Source: Paenibacillus sanguinis 2301083 = DSM 16941
Lineage (GTDB): Bacteria > Bacillota > Bacilli > Paenibacillales > Paenibacillaceae
Reading direction: 5' to 3'
Length of the DNA stretch: 64,000 nt
Assembly: GCF_000374825.1 (NCBI RefSeq)
Contig: NZ_KB895384.1
Coordinates: 62,001-126,000, forward strand
Shown in pieces: positions 23,669 through 31,773 of the stretch. The notes under the pieces are model-generated. The model ran no database searches and was not told the origin of the DNA. It was given only the letters and a program-made list of their open reading frames with translations. The position numbers and the translations under genes are program-made. Every line of letters starts with the position of its first letter. Position 1 is the first letter of the stretch.

Positions 23669-24058
23669 ATGGCAGATCAGGTATTGACGGTTACAACGGC
23701 CTACGCCCGCGCCCAGGTGGCCCGAGCGCGGGCAGAAGGCGGCAGCTTGACCAAGGTAGTGCAAATGGCCTTTGGTAATGGCGGTGTTGATTCAGGAGGG
23801 AACCCTTTGCCAGTGGACGGTACGGAGGAAACGCTGCGTAATGAATTGCTCCGTAAGGACATTGATAGCTATGAGTTCATCGAACCAGCTACAATCCGCT
23901 ACCGCTGCCCATTAGCCGAAAATGAGCTATCCGGGCAGATCATCAATGAGCTGGCCCTGGTGGATGAGATTGGTAAGTTCACGGCCCTCCGCACCATGGG
24001 CGATAAGCTCAAGGATGGCGACATGGAATTCATTTTCGAGATAGACGACATTTATTAA
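23669..24058 (+). CDS. Fibre-base/tail-collar protein
   Basis: 129 residues with a short N-terminal alpha helix ('AYARAQVARARAEGG') and beta strands including 'VQMAFGNGGVDSGGNPLPVDGTEETLRNEL', resembling the N-terminal attachment domain of DUF3751-type phage tail fibres as a separate polypeptide. Start at 23669 follows AGGAGG. Confidence 0.7.
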   Translation: MADQVLTVTTAYARAQVARARAEGGSLTKVVQMAFGNGGVDSGGNPLPVDGTEETLRNELLRKDIDSYEFIEPATIRYRCPLAENELSGQIINELALVDEIGKFTALRTMGDKLKDGDMEFIFEIDDIY

Positions 24059-24073
24059 GGGGGCGCTACGAAG

Positions 24074-25066
24074 ATGGCAATACAACCGCCTAGACGATTT
24101 GTGATCACGGATCAAGGCCATGCGGATGTCCTTAACGTTCCGATTGACACGCTTTATGATAACGACCTTGATCTGCAAAGCCAGATCGACAGCATCAAAG
24201 AAAACCCCGCCGAAAACGGGGTCGTAGCAGACGAGGATTTTCAGGATCATATTGGGGATACGGTGGCACATATCACGGCAGCGGAACGTGCCGCCTGGAA
24301 TGCAGCAGAGGGTAACGCCAAGGCGTACACCGACACCGCAGCCGCGCCCAAGGTGCATAGCCATACAGCGTCCGACTTGCCTTCAGCGACGACCCAGGCG
24401 CGCGGGGTGGTGCAGCTCAACACATCCACCACCAGCACCGCCACCAACCAGGCTGCTACGCCTAGTGCAGTCAAGGCGGCGTATGACGCAGCGAATGCGG
24501 CCAATAATGCAAGCGTGCCGAGGGCTACGCGGTCTACCAACAATCTGAATAGCATCACAGAAAACGGTTTTTACGATGGGTCCAGCATGGCTAATGCCCC
24601 AAGTACAGATTGGCATTATGTCGAGAATATCGTACATTCTGCTAACCCTGGAGCTTGGCGGTTTCAGAGGGCAACGAATTTTAATACGGGAGTTACGTAT
24701 TGGAGACAATTACGAGCCGGGACATGGACAGCCTGGCAGACATGGGGTGGTGGAGTGAAAAAAGTAACGAGATATGCGGTTAGATTTGAAAATGGTGACC
24801 CTGATAGAGAGTCACAAATTTATTTAACGATACCGCAAGTTGATCCCAGTAAAACATCAGTCAACGTAACAAGTTACCGCCTATATGGTTTTGCACGTTA
24901 TTCAGATACATCATCAATCTACAGTCCAACTCCGGGACGCACGCATCCAGGAGTCTACTTGTTTGACGCGACTAGAGTTAGGTTGTGGCTCGGAGAGTCG
25001 CTAAACGTAAACGGCTCTGGTTCTTTAAGCGTAGAGGTTTACTTTGAAATTATTGAATACAACTAA
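24074..25066 (+). CDS. Tail fibre / receptor-binding protein with pyocin-knob region
   Basis: 330 residues. Residues 1-65 attach to the baseplate; 66-165 are A/T/S-rich with 'HITAAERAAWNAAEGNA' (a common fibre repeat) and 'ARGVVQLNTSTTSTATNQAATPSAV' (phage tail-fibre repeat). Residues about 165-225 match the pyocin-knob pattern ('NSITENGFYDGSSM' ... 'FQRATNFNTGVTYWRQLRAGTWTAWQTW'). Residues 225-330 are a beta-rich tip. Codon use changes to A+T-rich over the tip. Confidence 0.85.
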   Translation: MAIQPPRRFVITDQGHADVLNVPIDTLYDNDLDLQSQIDSIKENPAENGVVADEDFQDHIGDTVAHITAAERAAWNAAEGNAKAYTDTAAAPKVHSHTASDLPSATTQARGVVQLNTSTTSTATNQAATPSAVKAAYDAANAANNASVPRATRSTNNLNSITENGFYDGSSMANAPSTDWHYVENIVHSANPGAWRFQRATNFNTGVTYWRQLRAGTWTAWQTWGGGVKKVTRYAVRFENGDPDRESQIYLTIPQVDPSKTSVNVTSYRLYGFARYSDTSSIYSPTPGRTHPGVYLFDATRVRLWLGESLNVNGSGSLSVEVYFEIIEYN

Positions 25067-25083
25067 AAAGGTGGGTTAAATAA

Positions 25084-25275
25084 ATGCCATATATCCAAGT
25101 TAGTAACAGCGGAATCGTGTGTGCAATCAGTGATAGTCAAGTCGTACCTGATGCCGAAAACATCTTCGAGGTTGACTCATTCGACTCGTCTTATTTAGGC
25201 AAGCGTAGACTCGCAGACGGAACCTTTGAGGATGTTCCGCTACCAGAATCATCGCAGGAGTCAGACGCCAAATAG
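25084..25275 (+). CDS. Small protein after the tail fibre
   Basis: 63 residues with 'MPYIQVSNSGIVCAISDSQVVPDAENIFEVD' and an acidic tail. Possibly a fibre chaperone remnant or XkdX-like peptide; not recognised. Its AAAGGTGGG ribosome site and position suggest co-transcription with the fibre, ending at a terminator. Confidence 0.6.
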   Translation: MPYIQVSNSGIVCAISDSQVVPDAENIFEVDSFDSSYLGKRRLADGTFEDVPLPESSQESDAK

Positions 25276-25289
25276 GTGTATTTTTTATG

Positions 25290-25316
25290 CCCTCGGAGCC
25301 GATCCGGGGGTTTTTT
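25290..25316 (+). terminator. Terminator of the phage late operon
   Basis: CCCTCGG pairs with CCGGGGG (one T-G) around a seven-base loop, followed by six T. It closes the plus-strand late genes and abuts the stop codon of the minus-strand small gene. Confidence 0.85.
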
Positions 25317-25443
25317 ATAAGGGCCAATTAATAGTTACATGACCTGATATAACCCCGTTTGCTATTACGATCGCAGCAACAACTATACCTCCTAAGATCA
25401 TACCGGGCCAGGTACTCAAAAACTTCACAAACCTATTTCCCAT
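25315..25443 (-). CDS. 42-aa single-membrane-segment protein at the prophage right end
   Basis: A minus-strand ATG frame of 42 residues beginning MGNRFVKFLSTWPG, with one strong hydrophobic segment ('MILGGIVVAAIVIANGVI') and a short C-terminal tail. A GGGAG lies nine bases before the ATG, within a direct repeat of CGCTCCCTA. It is the only gene between the late-operon terminator and the phage terminus, where Mu-like phages often carry cargo. Function unknown. Confidence 0.55.
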   Translation of the reverse strand: MGNRFVKFLSTWPGMILGGIVVAAIVIANGVISGHVTINWPL

Positions 25444-25521
25444 ATTTAAACGCTCCCTACGCTCCCTAGATTTGGTATTACTTACTTCGATTTAATAATG
25501 ATTAATCCCTTCTGTGGACGC

Positions 25522-25573
25522 AATTTTTGCCAAATATCGTGAGAATTTTTGCCAAAAATTTTGCGTGGCTACA
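25522..25573. repeat. Putative right end of the transposable prophage
   Basis: Two copies of AATTTTTGCCAAA at 25522-25534 and 25544-25556, exactly 22 bp apart, are followed by a terminal GTGGCTACA ending at 25573. Read inward from the end, the strand begins TGTAG, as transposons of the Mu/Tn7 type do. MuA sites are also about 22 bp. If correct, 25574-25578 (CTTAA) would be the target duplication. Confidence 0.6.
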
Positions 25574-25618
25574 CTTAATCATAAATTCGACTAATATTTT
25601 ATTGCGAAAAAAGGAAAA

Positions 25619-25632
25619 TGTAAGCGGTTAAG
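25619..25632 (+). promoter_or_regulatory. Possible cre (catabolite repression) site
   Basis: TGTAAGCGGTTAAG matches 12 of 14 positions of the CcpA-binding consensus TGWAANCGNTNWCA and lies 65 bases before the KDG kinase start. Plausible for a sugar-acid gene but unproven. Confidence 0.3.
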
Positions 25633-25696
25633 AGAAATACATATATATGCATTTGAACATGAATGGCGCGTGTACCGAATATTAGGGGAAGGTGAA

Positions 25697-26680
25697 ATGG
25701 ATAAGATGAGTGGAAGCAAGCAGCAGGACAAGGGAATTCTTGATGTGGTAACCTTTGGGGAAAGTATGGCTTTGCTTATTGCCGAAGGGGGAAAAGGGCT
25801 GGAATATGCCAGCAACCTATCTCCTTCCATTGGCGGAGCAGAATCGAATGTGGCTATTGGGCTGGCGCGTCTTGGACAGGCTTCCGGATGGTGTGGGCGT
25901 TTGGGAAATGACCCCTTCGGCCGCCGCATTATTAAAGCGATCCGCGGTGAAGGGGTCGATGTATCTCGCGTACAATTAACGGATGAGGCTCCTACAGGTC
26001 TAATGGTTCGCGAAAATGTCGCGGGAAAAAGCTCGGTGTATTATTACCGCAAGCTATCTGCGGCCAGCTTCATGCGGCCCGAGCATCTGGATGAGGCGTA
26101 TATTGCTAGTGCCAAGGTGCTGCATCTCACGGGGATTACACCGGCGCTAAGCGCTTCTTGTATTGAAACGGTCCATGCGGCGGTAGCCATGGCCAAGCGG
26201 AATGGGGTTAAGGTTAGCTTTGATCCCAATCTTCGTTTGAAGCTGTGGAATCTGGAGGAAGCACGCCAGGTGTTGCTGCCACTTGCGCAACAAGCGGATT
26301 ATTTCCTGCCTGGACTAGATGAATTAAAGCTGTTGTATCAGATTGATGCCATGGACACTATCACGGGCAAGCTAAAGGAGCTTCCAGGGATCAGTATCAT
26401 CAAAGGCGGAGAGGATTGCACCTATGTTCTGGAGAAGGATGAACTCATTGCCGTACCTTATTTCAAGGTGGATCAGGTGATTGATACGGTGGGGGCAGGA
26501 GACGGCTTTTGCGCCGGATTTCTGGCTGGCGTAGTCCGCGGCTACAGTATGGAGGAAGCAGTGCGTCTTGGCAATCTCATTGGCTCACAGGTCATTCAGG
26601 CGGTGGGCGATTGGGAAGGACTGCCAAGCGGGGTGGAGATTGAGCAACTGTTATCCGGAAAAGGGCATGTGGAACGGTAA
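25697..26680 (+). CDS. kdgK: 2-dehydro-3-deoxygluconokinase (PfkB family)
   Basis: 327 residues from ATG 25697 (AGGGGAAGG site). PfkB-family sugar kinase: 'SIGGAESNVAIGLARLG' near the N terminus and the family signature 'DTVGAGDGFCAGFLAG' with the catalytic Asp near the C terminus. 'SFDPNLRLKLW' and 'GLDELKLLY' are typical of KDG kinases. It phosphorylates 2-keto-3-deoxygluconate to KDPG, the substrate of the aldolase encoded at 39233. Specificity is inferred from those motifs and from the kdu genes 11 kb away. It is a single gene ending at a bidirectional terminator. Confidence 0.82.
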   Translation: MDKMSGSKQQDKGILDVVTFGESMALLIAEGGKGLEYASNLSPSIGGAESNVAIGLARLGQASGWCGRLGNDPFGRRIIKAIRGEGVDVSRVQLTDEAPTGLMVRENVAGKSSVYYYRKLSAASFMRPEHLDEAYIASAKVLHLTGITPALSASCIETVHAAVAMAKRNGVKVSFDPNLRLKLWNLEEARQVLLPLAQQADYFLPGLDELKLLYQIDAMDTITGKLKELPGISIIKGGEDCTYVLEKDELIAVPYFKVDQVIDTVGAGDGFCAGFLAGVVRGYSMEEAVRLGNLIGSQVIQAVGDWEGLPSGVEIEQLLSGKGHVER

Positions 26681-26745
26681 ATGACCAGAATAACCATCCA
26701 ATGCTGAAAATATGATTTTGAATTTGTACGATAGGTAATAAAAAT

Positions 26746-26786
26746 AAACGGCTGCTTTCAGAATTTACTTCGGAAAGCAGCCGTTT
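26746..26786. terminator. Bidirectional terminator between kdgK and ogt
   Basis: A perfect 14-bp stem (AAACGGCTGCTTTC with GAAAGCAGCCGTTT), a 13-base loop, and T runs in both directions. It serves the two converging genes. Confidence 0.9.
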
Positions 26787-27304
26787 TGTTCTAGTTCAAG
26801 CAATCGCTTCTTCATCTCCAGCCCACCGCGGTAGCCAGTGAGCGACCCATTCTTGCCGATGACCCGATGGCATGGAATGGCCATGAGAACCGGGTTAGCG
26901 CCAATAGCGGTTCCGACGGCGCGAACTGCGGCCGGCTTGCCGATCCCTTCTGCAATGTCGGCGTAGGATCGGGTTTGTCCGTAAGGGATGGCACGCAAGG
27001 CTTGCCAGACGGCAAGCTGGAACGGTGTGCCTCTTACATCACAGGGTACAGTGAATGAACTTTGCTCGCCTTGCAAATACGCTGCTAATTCGCTGATATA
27101 AGGTGCCAGAGCATCCTCGTTGTGCTCGAGCGGGGAGCCGGGAAAACGGCGGGATGCCCAGTCCTCCATAACCGATAGTGGCTGATGAGGTGAGCCAACA
27201 TAGGCGAGGCCCTTCCGCGTGGCGGCGATGTGCAGAGGACCGCCTTCATCGGCAAGAAGAGCCCAGTATACAGGTTCAGGTGTTGCCTTTCTCGCTTGAG
27301 TCAT
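26765..27304 (-). CDS. ogt: Methylated-DNA--protein-cysteine methyltransferase
   Basis: 179 residues. The C-terminal domain has the active-site motif 'IPCHRVIG' (Cys acceptor), the helix-turn-helix region 'FQLAVWQALRAIPYGQTRSYADIAEGIGKPAAVRAVG', and 'GYRGGLEMKKRLLELE'. It removes methyl or alkyl groups from O6 of guanine by suicide transfer to its Cys. ATG 27304 has AAGGGAG eight bases upstream; longer frames to 27370 lack a site. No Ada-type regulatory domain. Confidence 0.93.
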   Translation of the reverse strand: MTQARKATPEPVYWALLADEGGPLHIAATRKGLAYVGSPHQPLSVMEDWASRRFPGSPLEHNEDALAPYISELAAYLQGEQSSFTVPCDVRGTPFQLAVWQALRAIPYGQTRSYADIAEGIGKPAAVRAVGTAIGANPVLMAIPCHRVIGKNGSLTGYRGGLEMKKRLLELEQNGCFPK

Positions 27305-27580
27305 GCTGCAAACTCCCTTCATGGATGATCTGTACAAGTCAAAGTACAAGCTCTGATTACAGTATAACAAAACTATATCAGTTGAAATCAGTTGAACTCA
27401 AGAAAAAGCATAACAAGCTCTTTAATAATAAATTTTTCCAACAAGGACATTTACGAAAGTCATCATTTGAATTGATTTCGAGCAAATACTTTCATTCTAA
27501 GATGGAGTCATGAATGAAGGAAAACAAACATTTATGTAGTGTATGAAGGAAAGGCTACATGAGAAAGAGTGGAGGCATCT

Positions 27581-28330
27581 ATGATTCGATATGTGTGGTT
27601 TGATCTTGGCTACACCCTGGTGAAGACGAACCGTGAGGAGGTCTACCTGCAAACCTTGCAGGGGCTTGGCGTAACAAAAACGCTAAACGAGATTACACTT
27701 GCCTATCATTTGGCGGACAAGCTATTTATGCGAGAATTCCAGGGAGTCTTGGGCAAGGACAGCAGATCATATATGCCCTGGTATATCGGCGTGCTCAATT
27801 ATTATTTGCAATTAAGCTTGCCCATCGAAGAAGTGTTGGAAATCCATCGTACGATGCTGAAGGAGCGAGCCACAGGCTGGCGCGCCTTTCCCTACAGCAA
27901 GCCAACGCTGCGGTATCTGAAAGAGCTTGGTTACGGTATTGGCCTGATCTCCAATTGGAACAACACTGCCCGTGATGTCCTGCGGCGCAATCAACTCGAC
28001 GAAGAGCTGGACGTCATTGTGATCTCCTCAGAGTTGGAACTGGAGAAGCCCGATCCAGCCATATTTGTCCATGCTTTACAAAAGGCTGGCGTTACGGCTG
28101 AGGAGTCCCTTTATGTGGGCGACAATTATTATGACGACTATATTGGCTCCAGTCAGGTCGGGATGAGCTGCCTGTTGATTAATCCTTACGGCAAACGAGG
28201 GATTGAAGAATTGAGCTATGGACAGGTCATATCCGGGGTTCATGAGCTTCCCGCTTATTTGGGACATCCGGCAAAGCGGGAGGAGCTGTCCGAATCTGGA
28301 GTCGGGGGACCGAGTCATGTCGAGAATTGA
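27581..28330 (+). CDS. HAD-superfamily hydrolase-like protein
   Basis: 249 residues. HAD motifs: I 'VWFDLGYTLVKT' (D8), II 'IGLISNW' (S), III 'ELEKPDPAIF' (K), IV 'YVGDNYYDDYIGS' (D). The second Asp of DxDxT, the usual acid/base of phosphatases, is a glycine (G10), so activity may be altered or lost. ATG 27581 follows GGAGG. The end overlaps the RpiR-type gene by 14 bases, so they are one operon. Substrate unknown. Confidence 0.82.
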   Translation: MIRYVWFDLGYTLVKTNREEVYLQTLQGLGVTKTLNEITLAYHLADKLFMREFQGVLGKDSRSYMPWYIGVLNYYLQLSLPIEEVLEIHRTMLKERATGWRAFPYSKPTLRYLKELGYGIGLISNWNNTARDVLRRNQLDEELDVIVISSELELEKPDPAIFVHALQKAGVTAEESLYVGDNYYDDYIGSSQVGMSCLLINPYGKRGIEELSYGQVISGVHELPAYLGHPAKREELSESGVGGPSHVEN

Positions 28331-29174
28331 AGAGCGTATTCGTGAGCAGTTTGACCATTTGAGCTTAAGTCAGAAGAAGGTTGCCCACTACATTCAGAGT
28401 AATTTGCGGGAGGCGGCACTGCAATCGGCGCAGCGGATTGCCGAGAAATCGGGAGTTAGCGAAGCTACGGTACACCGTTTGGCTCAAGCGCTGGCATATT
28501 CGAGTTTTTCCGAGATGCATCAGGATTTAAGACAGTTAGTAATTCGGGACCGGCGGGCTGTTCAAAATTTCATTCAAACCACGAATCGGCAGGAGGAATC
28601 CTGGCTGGAAAAGCATTTTGCGCAGGAAGCGGAAAATATTCGCCAAACGATGCTGCAGGTGAAGCAAGGACAGATTCATGATGCGGCCCGGTTGCTGTTA
28701 CAGGCGGATCGGATCTGGGTGGTTGGTTGGAGAATGGGCTTGTCTGTTACGGCCTTTTTCAGTTTTGTGATGAAATACATGCTGGGCAACTGCGAGTTGA
28801 TTCCACAAGGGGGTGTTGCGGAATACGCACCGTACATTAAACCGGGAGATGTTGTATTTGCTTGCGGATTTCCAAGGTATTGTTCCAGAACCTTGAAGCT
28901 GTCCAGATTAGCCAAGGAGCAGCAGGCACAATTGATTGTGCTTACCGATTCCGGGTTGTCTCCCTTTGCCAAGCTTGCTGACCTGGTATTGCTGGCGGAA
29001 TGCAAGTCTACAGGCTTTCTTGATTCCTATACGGCCTCTTTATCCGTCGTCAATGCCATCATTAATGAGGTGTCCTACCTGGAGAGAGATCGGGTGCGGG
29101 GCAATCTGGAACGGATGGAATCCATGTTCAAGGAATTCCAGGATAGCTTTGAATGGATGCACAAATCAAAGTAG
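28317..29174 (+). CDS. RpiR/MurR-family transcription regulator (HTH + SIS)
   Basis: 285 residues. N-terminal RpiR helix-turn-helix ('LSLSQKKVAHYIQSNLREAALQSAQRIAEKSGVSEATVHRLAQAL') and C-terminal SIS domain from about residue 120 ('LLLQADRIWVVGWRMGLSVTAFFSF' ... 'GDVVFACGFPRYCSRTLKLSRLAKEQ'), which binds a phosphosugar or related ligand. Overlap with the HAD gene and closeness to the metallo-hydrolase and ABC genes suggest it controls this operon. Confidence 0.87.
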   Translation: MSRIEERIREQFDHLSLSQKKVAHYIQSNLREAALQSAQRIAEKSGVSEATVHRLAQALAYSSFSEMHQDLRQLVIRDRRAVQNFIQTTNRQEESWLEKHFAQEAENIRQTMLQVKQGQIHDAARLLLQADRIWVVGWRMGLSVTAFFSFVMKYMLGNCELIPQGGVAEYAPYIKPGDVVFACGFPRYCSRTLKLSRLAKEQQAQLIVLTDSGLSPFAKLADLVLLAECKSTGFLDSYTASLSVVNAIINEVSYLERDRVRGNLERMESMFKEFQDSFEWMHKSK

Positions 29175-29206
29175 AATTCAACGACAACAGTAAGGGAAGG
29201 AATCGC

Positions 29207-29941
29207 ATGGAGCTTACGGTAATCGGTTATTGGGGAGCATTTCCCGCTAGAAATGAAGCTACTTCAGGCTACTTGCTGAGGCATAAGGAGTGTGCGGTGC
29301 TGCTGGACTGTGGCAGTGGTGTTCTATCACGGCTGCAAAACGAAGTCGGGTTGGAGCAATTGGATGCTGTTTTTATCACTCATACGCATGCTGACCATTT
29401 TGCCGATGCCTATGCGCTGGAGTTTGCCACGTTGGTCTTGACGCAGATTGGTAAGCGTACCAGGCCGCTGGATGTCTACGTGTACAGTGAAGATCTGGAA
29501 GGCTTGCAATTTGCTTATCCCGAATATATCCGGGTACATCTCATTGATACGAGGCAAACGGTGAAGGTAGGAGAAGTCATGTTTACATTCCAGGAGACCA
29601 TTCATGAGGTTCCCTGCTGCGCCATTAAGGCGACATCCCCGGAGGGGACGTCGATTGTCTATTCGGGAGATACAGGCTTCTGCCAAAGCTTTATCGAGTT
29701 TGCATCAGGCGCTGATTTGCTCGTTTTGGAGAGCAGCTTCTACGAGGTACAGAAAGGCATGATGTCAGGACATCTTACTGCCGGAGAAGCGGGAGAGGTA
29801 GCTCGCCTGGCAGGCGCAGGCCATTTGATTCTCACGCATCTTCCGCATTACGGAGAGCATCAGCAACTTAAGCTAGAAGCCGGGCGCTATTATGAGGGCC
29901 CTATCGAATTGGCCCATTCCGGGTTGAAGTGGAGCTTATAG
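29207..29941 (+). CDS. Metallo-beta-lactamase-fold hydrolase (YhfI/RNase Z-like)
   Basis: 244 residues. Metal ligands in 'ITHTHADHFADAYALEF' (HxHxDH), a later 'IHEVPCCAIKAT' His, 'IVYSGDTGFCQSF' (Asp) and 'LILTHLPHYG' (His). It lacks the RNase Z exosite arm. Start ATG 29207 (GGAAGGAATCGC). Likely a phosphodiester or ester hydrolase of unknown substrate, perhaps acting on what the adjacent ABC system imports. Confidence 0.82.
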   Translation: MELTVIGYWGAFPARNEATSGYLLRHKECAVLLDCGSGVLSRLQNEVGLEQLDAVFITHTHADHFADAYALEFATLVLTQIGKRTRPLDVYVYSEDLEGLQFAYPEYIRVHLIDTRQTVKVGEVMFTFQETIHEVPCCAIKATSPEGTSIVYSGDTGFCQSFIEFASGADLLVLESSFYEVQKGMMSGHLTAGEAGEVARLAGAGHLILTHLPHYGEHQQLKLEAGRYYEGPIELAHSGLKWSL

Positions 29942-30178
29942 CGATCAAAATTATTAGTTGAGACTGAGGGATAGGCATAACAAGCAAGCGAGAAAAATGA
30001 TTCTGAAGAAGCTCAAAGCTTTTTGCAAGAAAGCTGCATCGGAAGCCTAAGCTTGTTCGCCTTTGGGAAAGGATTTCTACCTCATAATAATTTAATAAAT
30101 AAGAGAAATCCATGAGCAACAGTGATCGTAAGAACATATAAACAAAAATATATTGGATCAGGAGAGGAGCAGTTCATC

Positions 30179-31756
30179 ATGAAATGGAAGCAAAAATGGG
30201 GCGTAGGCTTGTCGGCAGTCACGTTATTAGCAGTTCTCGTTACGGGGTGCGGAGGCAATGCTCAGCCCGCACCGGCAGGGAATCAGCCGGAGAACACCGG
30301 AGCTGCGGCAGGCACGGAGCCGACGATGATCAAGGAGGGTGGAACGGTCAGAGTATCCATCTCCACGGAGCCCGATAATCTGGACCCCTATCTGTCGGCG
30401 GCTACGGACACGAATTCCATGATGGATAATGTGTTCGACGGTTTGTTTGAAGCGGGGGAGAACGGGGAACTGGTGCCGGCGATTGCCGAGTCCTATGAAG
30501 TGTCGGAGGATGGCCTGACGTATACTTTCAAATTGAAGCAAGGGGTCGTGTTTCATGATGGTTCTGACTTGACCTCGGAGGATGTCTATTATTCCTACGC
30601 CAAGCTGGCGGGACTGGATGGACAGGAGCCGCTTTCGTCCAAGTTCTCCGGTGTGGACAAGATTGAGACGCCGGATGAGCATACAGTGATCGTTACGCTC
30701 AAAGGCCAGGATGCGGCCTTCCTGGCGGCAAACATCGCAGCCATCGTGCCGAAAGACTATGACAAGCAAAGCGAGAAGCCGGTCGGAGCAGGGCCGTTCA
30801 AATTCGTAGAGTATCAGCCTGGGCAACAGCTGGTGCTGGAGAAGAACGCCGACTTCTATGACAAGGAGCGGGCCCCCAAGCTGGACCGAGTAGAGTTTAA
30901 AATCATGCCGGATGCCAATTCTTCGGTGCTGGCGCTACAAGCCGGGGATCTGGATATGGTTCCGGGGGTAAGTGCGCAAGGCGCCTTGCAGTTGGGAGAA
31001 GGCTATACGATTGTGTCCGGTCCGCAAAACATGGTGCAGCTGATGGCGTTGAACAACTCGGTGAAGCCGCTGGATGATGTTAAAGTCCGCCAGGCCATCA
31101 ATTTTGCCATCGATAAGGATGTCATTATTCAAACGGTAGCTGATGGCAACGGTACACCTCTAGGCTCGAACATGAGCCCTGCGATGAAGATGTACTATCA
31201 GGAAGGGCTGGAGAACCGTTACGCGCCGAATGTGGAGCAGGCCAAGGCATTGCTGAAGGAAGCCGGCTATGAGGATGGATTTGATCTGACGATCACGGTG
31301 CCTTCCAACTATCAGACCCATGTGGATACGGCTCAGGTTATCAGCGAACAGCTCAAGCAAGTGGGTATTCGTGCCACGCTCAAGCAGATTGAATGGAGCA
31401 GTTGGCTGGAGGATGTCTACAACAATGCCAAGTATGAAGCAACGATTATCGGCTTGACGGGCAAGCTGGACCCTCATGAGGTGCTGGGGCGTTATGAATC
31501 CAGCTATGCCAAAAATTTCTACAAATTCAGCAACAGCGAATTTGACGCTTTGATTGAGCAAGCTCGTACGGAGCTGGATGAGACAGCGCGGGCCGATCTC
31601 TACAAGCAGGCCCAGAAGCTATTGACAGAACAGGCCGTAGCTGTATTTATTATGGACCCAAGCCGCAATGTGGCCATGAAGAAGAGTCTGCAAGGCTTCA
31701 AAATGTATCCGGTGCAAAAGTATGATTTTGCGGCCATGTATTATACGGAAAAATAG
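30179..31756 (+). CDS. ABC transporter substrate-binding lipoprotein, peptide/nickel type
   Basis: 525 residues from ATG 30179 (GGAGAGGAGC site). Signal peptide with lipobox 'LAVLVTGC' (Cys at about 23), then a linker and SBP family 5 (OppA/DppA) domain: 'VRVSISTEPDNLDPYLSAATDTNSMMDNVFDGLFE', 'YTFKLKQGVVFHDGSDLTSEDVYYSY', 'DVKVRQAINFAIDK'. Membrane-anchored outside the cell. It precedes permeases and ATPases in order A-B-C-D-F. Ligand unknown: oligopeptide, dipeptide or glycoside-like compounds are possible. Confidence 0.92.
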   Translation: MKWKQKWGVGLSAVTLLAVLVTGCGGNAQPAPAGNQPENTGAAAGTEPTMIKEGGTVRVSISTEPDNLDPYLSAATDTNSMMDNVFDGLFEAGENGELVPAIAESYEVSEDGLTYTFKLKQGVVFHDGSDLTSEDVYYSYAKLAGLDGQEPLSSKFSGVDKIETPDEHTVIVTLKGQDAAFLAANIAAIVPKDYDKQSEKPVGAGPFKFVEYQPGQQLVLEKNADFYDKERAPKLDRVEFKIMPDANSSVLALQAGDLDMVPGVSAQGALQLGEGYTIVSGPQNMVQLMALNNSVKPLDDVKVRQAINFAIDKDVIIQTVADGNGTPLGSNMSPAMKMYYQEGLENRYAPNVEQAKALLKEAGYEDGFDLTITVPSNYQTHVDTAQVISEQLKQVGIRATLKQIEWSSWLEDVYNNAKYEATIIGLTGKLDPHEVLGRYESSYAKNFYKFSNSEFDALIEQARTELDETARADLYKQAQKLLTEQAVAVFIMDPSRNVAMKKSLQGFKMYPVQKYDFAAMYYTEK

Positions 31757-31773
31757 AATAGGGGACATGCATC

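Noticed and set aside
24400..24500. Repeats in the tail-fibre shaft as a possible CRISPR or invertible segment
   Set aside because: Short degenerate codon repeats of Ala/Thr, no spacers, no inverted ends or invertase gene.
27178..27513. 111-codon plus-strand frame upstream of the HAD gene
   Set aside because: Covers the antisense start of ogt and an A+T-rich spacer; no ribosome site.
29942..30178. Possible long inverted repeat (GGCATAACAAGC / GCTTGTTCGCC) before the binding-protein gene
   Set aside because: Match is short and interrupted; no convincing terminator or riboswitch fold could be drawn by eye.
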